NCBI GenBank assembly: GCA_902790465.1
Contig: CADASF010000001.1
Coordinates: forward strand, 62,001-126,000
Length of the DNA stretch: 64,000 nt
Direction: 5' to 3'
From: an uncultured bacterium
GTDB taxonomy: Bacteria; Vulcanimicrobiota; CADAWZ01
This document shows, one piece after another, positions 1 to 6,425 of this stretch; position 1 is the stretch's first letter; the number at the start of each line of letters is the position of its first letter. Under the pieces are notes generated by a model. The model saw only the letters and a list, made by a program, of their open reading frames with translations. It had not been told where the DNA came from and ran no database searches. A program made the position numbers and the translations under genes.

Positions 1-975
1 ATTGCAGATGATAAATATAATAAAAATGAGTTAAATGAAGCTGAAAAAGATTTTATCAAAATATCTTCTTATGATATTTTTGATAAAAACTCAAAAATAA
101 AATTAGGTCTCATATCATACAAAAACAAAAATTATCAACAAGCAGTAAAGTATTTCAAACAAGCTCTTATATTAGATTGCATAAATCCTATTGTATGGAC
201 TTTTTACGGTGCTTCACTGTTTAATATAAATGACAAAGAATCTGCTGAAGAGGCATTTGAAAGTTCAATGATAATACCAAAAGATTCAGTGCTGGCAATA
301 GTAAATTATAGCATGTATCTTTTTGTACAAGGCAAAATTATAGAAGCTCAACAATATGCAGAAAAAGCTCTTAGACTTGATAATTCAGCCCACAGTGCTT
401 GGATCGCAAGAGGTAGGATTTGTAGAAAATACGGCAATTTCGAAGATGCTTTGTCAAGTGCAGAAAGTGCTATAGCAAAAAGACAAGACGATATAATAGG
501 TTGGATTTTAAAAGGAGCCATTCAAATTGAAATGGGAGAACTTCAAGATGCAACCTATACTCTTAGAAAAAGTGCAGAATTGAATAGAAATAGTGCCGAA
601 GTATGGTATAACTTAGGTGTTCTTGCTCTTAAAGAGGGTAAATTAGAGTTGGCAAAATCTAACGCAGAAAGAGCAATACGAGAAAAAAGAGAACTATTTG
701 AAGCAATATATCTATATTCTGTATGTTTAAATTTTGCAAAAAAACATGAAGAAGCTAAAAAATTTTTAAGCGAAGCTGAGAGATTATCACCTGAAAAATT
801 TGCTAAATACAATAAAATAGCAAAAATCAAAAATGATATTACTGCTCCAATAAAAGGTTTAGATATAATAGATGACAATCTATTTTTCATGGAATACAAT
901 ATACCAATTGATTTTCAAAAATTAATTAGGATACTTGATTTTTCGCCAATCATTTGTGAAGATAATATTTTATAA
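1..975 (+). CDS. TPR-repeat protein, 5' end outside the window
   Basis: The frame is open from the first base to the stop at 973-975, so the gene starts upstream of the window and 324 residues are visible. The sequence is a chain of about 34-residue helical repeats with TPR signatures such as 'AVKYFKQAL', 'AWIARGRI' and 'VWYNLGVLALKEGK'. A short non-repeat tail follows the last repeat. TPR arrays act as protein-protein scaffolds; no catalytic domain is visible in the part present. The ATG at 268 is an internal methionine inside a repeat and is not the start. The partner and role are unknown. Confidence 0.85.
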   Translation: MADDKYNKNELNEAEKDFIKISSYDIFDKNSKIKLGLISYKNKNYQQAVKYFKQALILDCINPIVWTFYGASLFNINDKESAEEAFESSMIIPKDSVLAIVNYSMYLFVQGKIIEAQQYAEKALRLDNSAHSAWIARGRICRKYGNFEDALSSAESAIAKRQDDIIGWILKGAIQIEMGELQDATYTLRKSAELNRNSAEVWYNLGVLALKEGKLELAKSNAERAIREKRELFEAIYLYSVCLNFAKKHEEAKKFLSEAERLSPEKFAKYNKIAKIKNDITAPIKGLDIIDDNLFFMEYNIPIDFQKLIRILDFSPIICEDNIL

Positions 976-1083
976 TATTATTTTTGTAAATTTTTTTTAA
1001 AAAAATATAAAATTTTGCAAAAAGTTAAAAAAAGATCAACATTTAAATTTCAGTAATATGTTATAATGTTAACAAATTTGCTA

Positions 1084-1111
1084 TTGAATTTAAAAAATAA
1101 TTTGTTATAAT
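1084..1111 (+). promoter_or_regulatory. Predicted sigma70-type promoter of the 1149 gene
   Basis: TTGAAT (1084-1089) and TATAAT (1106-1111) are separated by 16 bases, with a TGT extended -10 element just before TATAAT. A strong ribosome site, AAGGGAGG, lies at 1134-1141, eight bases before the ATG. Confidence 0.55.
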
Positions 1112-1148
1112 ATATATAAATAGATAAAAAATTAAGGGAGGCAATTTT

Positions 1149-2165
1149 ATGGCAGGAATAGGAAATATCGGCTCATTTGGAATGACCGCTTCTCAATTCA
1201 AAACAGCAATGATAAGTACATCTGGTTTTGCAGCACAAGGAACAGGAACTGCAAAACAATTCAATAATAAAATGGAAGAACAACAACTTCAGCAAAAACA
1301 AGATGGAGTAAGTCTTTCTGAAAATGCACTTACATTAAGTCAAGATGCTGAAGAACTTCAAGAAAATCAAAAAGCAGACCAACAAAAAGAACTTCAAAAA
1401 AATAATCAAGAAGATCATAAAGTTGGAGAAGATATGAGCCAAGCAACTCAAATGTTTGGTGAAGAAGATGAAGGTTTTGAACAAAAACTCAAATCTATGA
1501 GAATGAAACACAATATGGGTCATGCAGCAATGGCAACTGGTGCAAAGCCAAAAGAGTCAGAAAAGGCTGAAAACAAAACCAGCATGGCTAATGTCGCTTT
1601 TGCAAATATGTTCAAATCCAATAAACAAGCTCCAGCTGAAGCAGCAAGTTCAAATTCTAATGATATTCAATCATTTATGTTTAACTTAAATCAAGCTTCA
1701 CAACTTGGAATTCTTGAATCAGAAGCTAAAAAACTAAAATCTCAAGCAGATGAAAAAGAATCTCTTAGAAAATTAGCACTATCAACAAATCACAATATAT
1801 ATCAAGGAAGTAATGCTTCTGGATTAAATGATGCACAAACAATAAACAAAGCAAGCGAAATAAAAGTTGAACCAGCAATAGACAAAGTACAAGCTGAAGA
1901 TATTGCAAGAATAATGAATCGTACACCAGAAGAGATTCTTGCTGATGTTCCTGTTCAATTCCAAGCAACAGCAAAAATCATGGTAACAGGTCAAGTTAAT
2001 GAAGTAGGAGAGCCAAAACCAAGTCTTACAGAAATGAAGACAGAGCCAAAAACAGAATCACAAATGATGGAACTCCTACCAGCTCCAACAGCAGGTGAAA
2101 TAGAAGTTGCTGAGATGAATACACCTGCAATGCAACTTGAATTCCCTGAAGAAATACCTGCATAG
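1149..2165 (+). CDS. Low-complexity protein of unknown function
   Basis: The 338-residue product is rich in Gln, Glu, Ala, Asn and Met and looks largely disordered or helical. I recognise no domain. There is no hydrophobic signal peptide; it opens MAGIGNIGSFGM, followed by a Gln-rich stretch and the segment 'DGVSLSENALTLS'. Similar Ser/Asn/Gln-rich, leaderless N-termini occur on the genes at 9419, 25838, 39865 and 62461. The gene is monocistronic, with its own promoter and a strong terminator shared with the convergent DUF362 gene. Start chosen from the AAGGGAGG ribosome site. It could be a structural or exported protein; function not known. Confidence 0.7.
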   Translation: MAGIGNIGSFGMTASQFKTAMISTSGFAAQGTGTAKQFNNKMEEQQLQQKQDGVSLSENALTLSQDAEELQENQKADQQKELQKNNQEDHKVGEDMSQATQMFGEEDEGFEQKLKSMRMKHNMGHAAMATGAKPKESEKAENKTSMANVAFANMFKSNKQAPAEAASSNSNDIQSFMFNLNQASQLGILESEAKKLKSQADEKESLRKLALSTNHNIYQGSNASGLNDAQTINKASEIKVEPAIDKVQAEDIARIMNRTPEEILADVPVQFQATAKIMVTGQVNEVGEPKPSLTEMKTEPKTESQMMELLPAPTAGEIEVAEMNTPAMQLEFPEEIPA

Positions 2166-2183
2166 TAATAATTTAACAAACTA

Positions 2184-2224
2184 AAAAAAGGTTGTGAAAA
2201 TATTTTCACAACCTTTTTTTTTAT
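2184..2224. terminator. Bidirectional terminator
   Basis: A GGTTGTGAAAA/TTTTCACAACC stem with an A-run on the left and T-run on the right serves both the + gene ending at 2165 and the - gene ending at 2230. Confidence 0.85.
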
Positions 2225-2229
2225 TACAA

Positions 2230-3261
2230 TTAATCAATACAAATTAATTCGTACTGCTCATTCCCCATATTCAAATCTCTCATAGCCTGTAACTGGTGAA
2301 GTCCATGCCTCGACATTATTCTCTCTACTAAATCATGATTTTCACTATCTGCTTTTCCAAATACCAAATCACAACTTGCTTGATCTATGGCCAAAATATC
2401 TGTTGAAGCAAGCATACCAATATCAGGAATAGTTGGTTCTTGTGCAGTAAGTCCTGCACAGTCACAATCAACAGACATTCTGCGAAGAACATTCATAAAT
2501 ACTATATGTTTTCCAAAATAATCAACTGTAGCTTTTCCAGAATCTGCCATAAGTTCCATAAATCTTTCTTTTAATGGATATTCTTCCCATTTATCAGCAT
2601 CTGGTGGAGCATCGTGAACTTGTCTTTTTCCAATTTTTCCAGAAGCACAACCAATGGCTATATTTTTAAGAGAACCACCAAATCCGCCCATAGCATGACC
2701 TTTAAAATGTGTCAAAACAATCATTGAATCATAATTTACAATATGCCCCCCCATTGAAACTTCTTTCAAATGTTTTCCATTTCTCACAGGAAGACTTACA
2801 TCCCCTTCTTCATCCATAATGTCAACAGGACAAAAAGTCCATCCATTTGCTTTTAATGTCTCTTTGTGTGATTCTGTTGTAAATCTATCGCCTTTATAAA
2901 GTGTATTTGTTTCGACAATAGAACTATTTGGAACTTGAGCTTGAAAAGCCTTAACCATATCTCTTGGCAAAATATTTGGACCATTTTTTTCACCAGTATG
3001 TAATTTTATTGCTACTTTTCCATAAATTTCATCATTGATCAAATTGTACAATTTAATCAAATGTTCTGAATCTATATGTTTTGTATAATACACTTTTGCT
3101 CTTGTACCTTTGTATTTTTTGCCTGTAACATTTTTGCACCCAACAACAGGAGCTTGTTTCGTTATTATTGTCTTTGCTGATTGACCAGCTTCTGAAATTG
3201 CAACAAAAGCAAATATTGCAATCAAACAAGCAACAAAACTAAATACTCGTATCCTTTTCAA
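2230..3261 (-). CDS. Secreted DUF362-domain protein
   Basis: The product has 343 residues. A cleavable signal peptide is visible at the N-terminus (MKRIRVFSF, then a hydrophobic core ending near 'ISEAG'). The rest matches the DUF362 family, with the hallmark 'THFKGHAMGGFGGSLKNIA' near residue 190 and 'DILAIDQAS' near the C-terminus. DUF362 proteins are often found with ferredoxin modules, but no four-cysteine ferredoxin domain is present here. The biochemical role of the family is not established. The start codon is TTG, chosen because GGAGG lies nine bases upstream. The exonuclease gene at 3280 lies 18 bases upstream on the same strand and may be co-transcribed. Confidence 0.85.
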   Translation of the reverse strand: MKRIRVFSFVACLIAIFAFVAISEAGQSAKTIITKQAPVVGCKNVTGKKYKGTRAKVYYTKHIDSEHLIKLYNLINDEIYGKVAIKLHTGEKNGPNILPRDMVKAFQAQVPNSSIVETNTLYKGDRFTTESHKETLKANGWTFCPVDIMDEEGDVSLPVRNGKHLKEVSMGGHIVNYDSMIVLTHFKGHAMGGFGGSLKNIAIGCASGKIGKRQVHDAPPDADKWEEYPLKERFMELMADSGKATVDYFGKHIVFMNVLRRMSVDCDCAGLTAQEPTIPDIGMLASTDILAIDQASCDLVFGKADSENHDLVERIMSRHGLHQLQAMRDLNMGNEQYELICID

Positions 3262-3279
3262 ATATATATTCCTCCAAAC

Positions 3280-4026
3280 CTAAATATTTATAATTTTCTG
3301 ATTTTCTACAGAAATTTGAATATTTTTTTTATTTTTTTTTGCCTTTGTTCTATAATAATATTCAAAATTTTTATAGCTTACAAAAGATTCCAAAATCTGT
3401 TTTTTCATGTATTCATAACATTTAAAAGTTATAATACAATCTTCCAAAGCTCTATGTGCATGTGAATAATCAATATTATACAATTCTGCCAAATCTTTTA
3501 ATTTATGATGTTCCATATTTGGAAATAATTTTACAGATATTTTTAAAGTATCTGAATAAGAATTCAAAATAGGCTTTTGAAAATTTTTCACACTTGCTTC
3601 AGATAAAAATTTTAAATCAAATGCAACATTATGCCCTATTATAAGATCATTTCCAATAAAATTAAAAAAATCTGCCAAAACTTCAGATTCTGAACGAGCA
3701 TTTTCAAGCATTTTATTTCTGATTCCAGTCAAATCTCTAACAAAATCGTTTATATACTGAACTTTTTCACCATTAAAAAAACAAAAATCATCATCAAATT
3801 CAGTTGGACATAAAAAATATTTTTCGGGACGAATCAATTCAGAAAATTTTTCTTTTATAACTCCCTTAGAAACTTTCACTGCCCCAACTTCAAGAATTGC
3901 ACTTTCATGAAAATTAACACCTGTTGTCTCTATATCCACAACAGTATAATCTCTTTCAAAATCCAAAATATTATTTCCTATAAGAGGTTTTTTTTTCTCC
4001 CCTTTTAAATTTTTATTTTCAGACAT
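3280..4026 (-). CDS. DnaQ-like 3'-5' exonuclease
   Basis: The 248-residue protein is a single DEDDh exonuclease domain. The visible catalytic set is D31 and E33 in 'VVDIETTG', D137 in 'IIGHNVAFDLKF', and H191/D196 in 'HRALED'. The family removes nucleotides from 3' ends, either as the proofreading epsilon subunit of DNA polymerase III, as the PolC-type domain, or as free DNA/RNA exonucleases. There is no helicase or UvrC extension. A basic, Asn/Lys-rich tail follows the domain. The ribosome site is weak. Which polymerase or repair pathway it serves cannot be told from the neighbours. Confidence 0.88.
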   Translation of the reverse strand: MSENKNLKGEKKKPLIGNNILDFERDYTVVDIETTGVNFHESAILEVGAVKVSKGVIKEKFSELIRPEKYFLCPTEFDDDFCFFNGEKVQYINDFVRDLTGIRNKMLENARSESEVLADFFNFIGNDLIIGHNVAFDLKFLSEASVKNFQKPILNSYSDTLKISVKLFPNMEHHKLKDLAELYNIDYSHAHRALEDCIITFKCYEYMKKQILESFVSYKNFEYYYRTKAKKNKKNIQISVENQKIINI

Positions 4027-4181
4027 GCACTAAAATCTTTCAAAATTAATCAAAATTTTAAATATATCTTCTTTTTACAAAAGACTTTTCCTTTTTTGAA
4101 AGATTTTTATAAAAAATTTAGAAATTTAATTATAAAATAAGACAATCTAAAAAAAAATTGCAATAAACACAGAGGTCAAAA

Positions 4182-4817
4182 ATGAAGTTATTAAATAAAA
4201 AACAAATAAATGAACTTTTGACAAAATTAGATGAAATATATCCACAGACAAAATGTGCATTAAATTATCAAAAACCTTGGCAATTATTATTTGCTGTCAT
4301 ACTTTCTGCACAATGCACAGATGTAAGAGTAAACATAATAACCGAAAAATTATTTAAAAAATATCCAAAAATAGAAGATTTCTGTAAAATAACACAGGAA
4401 GAATTGGAAAATGAAATAAAAAGTGCTGGATTTTACAGAAACAAAGCAAAAGCAATAAAAGGAAGTGCTGAAATAATTATCAAGCAATTTGATGGACAAC
4501 TTCCAAACACCATGGAAGATTTACTAAAACTCCCAGGAGTTGCAAGAAAAACTGCAAATGTAACACTTGGAGAATGTTTTGGAAGAGCTGAAGGAATCGC
4601 AGTTGACACCCATGTCAAAAGATTAGCTGGTAGAATAGGACTTTCAAAAGAAAAAACTCCTGAAGCAATAGAAAAAGATTTAATGAAAATAATTCCCCAA
4701 AATAAGTGGATCGATATATCTCATATGTTGATAACCCATGGCAGAAATATATGTAGTGCAAGAAAACCCGAATGTGAAAAATGTCAAATTTTTGACTTAT
4801 GTATGAAAAATTTATAA
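4182..4817 (+). CDS. nth: Endonuclease III
   Basis: The 211-residue product is a full-length bifunctional DNA glycosylase/AP lyase that removes oxidised pyrimidines in base-excision repair. The helix-hairpin-helix 'LPGVARKTAN' carries the catalytic lysine K123. 'VDTHV' carries the essential aspartate D142. The C-terminal [4Fe-4S] site C191-X6-C198-X2-C201-X5-C207 is intact. Length and motif order match the E. coli enzyme. The stop codon lies inside the first copy of an interspersed structured repeat. Confidence 0.97.
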   Translation: MKLLNKKQINELLTKLDEIYPQTKCALNYQKPWQLLFAVILSAQCTDVRVNIITEKLFKKYPKIEDFCKITQEELENEIKSAGFYRNKAKAIKGSAEIIIKQFDGQLPNTMEDLLKLPGVARKTANVTLGECFGRAEGIAVDTHVKRLAGRIGLSKEKTPEAIEKDLMKIIPQNKWIDISHMLITHGRNICSARKPECEKCQIFDLCMKNL

Positions 4818-4960
4818 TATTATTTCAAATTTCCAAAAGTCAATTTATTGATTTTTGGATTTTGCAAATTAATTTTTAACCACTCAACTATAATTTTGCA
4901 CTGTATTTTCTGAATGGCAGATAATTTTATTAAAATTTGAAATAAAATTTATAATATTAT
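4811..4960 (+). repeat. Interspersed structured repeat, copy 1
   Basis: About 137 bases separate the start of this copy from copy 2. It begins TTTATAATATTATTTCAAAT and ends with the inverted AAATTTGAAAT, followed by TTTATAATATTAT, which is also the start of copy 2. It holds a hairpin at 4833-4858 with an 11-base stem, one G-T pair and loop TTTA. The copy overlaps the stop codon of nth, so in a transcript it would form the 3' end of that mRNA. Confidence 0.7.
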
Positions 4961-5100
4961 TTCAAATTTCCAAAACAAATTTATTTTGTTTTGGAGTTTG
5001 ACAATCAATATGTAACCACTCAAATTTAAATTTAACACCATAAAATTTTATTAATGGAAGAGAATAAAGTTAAAATTTGAAATAATGTTTATAATATTAT
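4948..5100 (+). repeat. Interspersed structured repeat, copy 2
   Basis: This is a direct tandem neighbour of copy 1 and shares the same boundary sequence TTTATAATATTAT at both ends (4948-4960 and 5088-5100). Its internal hairpin (4970-4994) has a perfect 10-base stem. The middle segment 'TAACCACTCAA' is shared with copy 1. No open reading frame lies inside, so it is non-autonomous. A weak A-run/T-run hairpin follows at about 5101-5131. Confidence 0.7.
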
Positions 5101-5141
5101 AAAAAAATCGAAAAAAGATTCGACTTTTTTAAAAAAAACAC

Positions 5142-5170
5142 TTGCTAAAATAAATCAGTTGTGATATATT
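5142..5170 (+). promoter_or_regulatory. Predicted promoter of the YqzL-like gene
   Basis: TTGCTA (5142-5147) and TATATT (5165-5170) are 17 bases apart, and TGA immediately precedes the -10 hexamer as an extended element. A very strong ribosome site, GGGAAGGGAG, follows at about 5218-5227. Confidence 0.6.
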
Positions 5171-5233
5171 AAAAGGGTAAATATAATAATAAAATAATTA
5201 TAACCTCAATTACTTTGGGGAAGGGAGCGTGTT

Positions 5234-5329
5234 ATGACAAACTCTGACTTTTATTGGGAAATTTTCAATACAACAGGTTCTCTGACAGCATACCTTTTAT
5301 ATTTATACCAAAAAGAACATATTCGTTAA
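5234..5329 (+). CDS. YqzL-like micro-protein
   Basis: This 31-residue frame opens MTNSDFYWEIFNTTGSLTAY and ends LLYLYQKEHIR. It fits the YqzL family pattern (aromatic 'FFWKVF' near the N-terminus, then 'TGS..AYLLYK'). Support comes from a consensus promoter, a strong Shine-Dalgarno seven bases before the ATG, and a terminator directly downstream. YqzL-type proteins are known mainly from Bacillota, where their function is not established. The gene is monocistronic. Confidence 0.75.
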   Translation: MTNSDFYWEIFNTTGSLTAYLLYLYQKEHIR

Positions 5330-5358
5330 AAAAATATGTAATATCAAAAAGTAGATGG

Positions 5359-5395
5359 GTTGTCTGATTTATTTTAGACAACTCTTTTATTTTAT
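5359..5395 (+). terminator. Terminator of the YqzL-like gene
   Basis: A GTTGTCT/AGACAAC stem (5359-5382) with a ten-base loop is followed by a T-rich run. Confidence 0.7.
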
Positions 5396-5417
5396 TATTT
5401 AAAAATGGGAGACTTCA

Positions 5418-6338
5418 ATGCAAAAACAATTTATAATAATACTTAGCTTTATATTACTATTGACATCAATAGCAAATGCAAACAACAAAGAAAAAAATAC
5501 AAAATTTGAAATTTTAAGATCAGCAGATAAAACAATAAATCAAACAATAGAACAAATATCAGAATCAAGAAAAGTATTTGACAAATATTTAAATGGCAGT
5601 CTCTATTCTCAAGAAGCTGTAAATGAAATAAACAAAATACAAAAAAAGATAATAAATATACAGAATCAAACAAAAATGTCAGGAAATAACAAGGACATGA
5701 TTTTGTATATTTACAAAATCAAAAGCAGTACAAATAAATTGCAAAATTCACTAGAAAAAATGAAAACATTCATAAAGAAAGATTATGCTGATAATGAAAA
5801 GAGAATGAAAGACTTTCTTATTTCACAAACAAATGATACATATAGCTTTATGGACACCATATTAAAAGCAGAAAAAGATTTTCTATACAATGCAGAAATA
5901 AAAAATACAGATAACAAAGATGATGAAGATAATGAGGATATAAATCAAAATATTGAAGATTATATTAAAATGAGAAAAAATCTTGTTGATATAAAAATTA
6001 AACAACAAGAAATATCAAAAGATATGGAATTGACCATATTGAATGCTACATTTAATTCTGATAAAGAACAAATAATAAAAAAGATGTCAGATATTTTAAA
6101 AAGAGCTGAAAATATAAAATTATCTTTACAACAAATGCCCAAAATAGAATCAATGAATGTATTAAGAGAATCGACTATTGAAAGTTGGGATATATCAATA
6201 AAAATACTTGAAGAAATGACAAAATCCATATCAGGAAAAGAAAATAAAAATTTTGAAAATATAATAAAAGAATATAAAGAAAAAATAGAAAGTTTAAAAA
6301 ATAAAACTGAAGAATTCAGTGAAAATATAGACAAATAA
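5418..6338 (+). CDS. Secreted coiled-coil protein, unknown function
   Basis: The 306-residue product has a clear N-terminal signal peptide (MQKQFIIILSFILLLTSIANA), predicted to be cut after 'ANA'. The remainder is almost entirely charged helix rich in Lys, Glu, Asn and Ile, with heptad-like spacing, as expected of coiled coils. No domain is recognised. GGGAG precedes the ATG. It sits 87 bases upstream of the kinase gene on the same strand without a terminator between them, so the two may be co-transcribed. A periplasmic or cell-surface structural role is possible but unproven. Confidence 0.75.
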   Translation: MQKQFIIILSFILLLTSIANANNKEKNTKFEILRSADKTINQTIEQISESRKVFDKYLNGSLYSQEAVNEINKIQKKIINIQNQTKMSGNNKDMILYIYKIKSSTNKLQNSLEKMKTFIKKDYADNEKRMKDFLISQTNDTYSFMDTILKAEKDFLYNAEIKNTDNKDDEDNEDINQNIEDYIKMRKNLVDIKIKQQEISKDMELTILNATFNSDKEQIIKKMSDILKRAENIKLSLQQMPKIESMNVLRESTIESWDISIKILEEMTKSISGKENKNFENIIKEYKEKIESLKNKTEEFSENIDK

Positions 6339-6425
6339 TTAAAATTATTTGCAGGATTATTAAAAAAAAAAATAAAAGATTTATATAGTATATATTTATC
6401 ACACAAAGGACTTTGAAGATAGAAA

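Noticed and set aside
1335-1523. Antisense frames of 60-115 codons opposite real genes
   Set aside because: These and similar frames at 5960, 7393, 19350, 26005, 41911 and 53126 have shadow composition, no ribosome sites and no recognisable domain.
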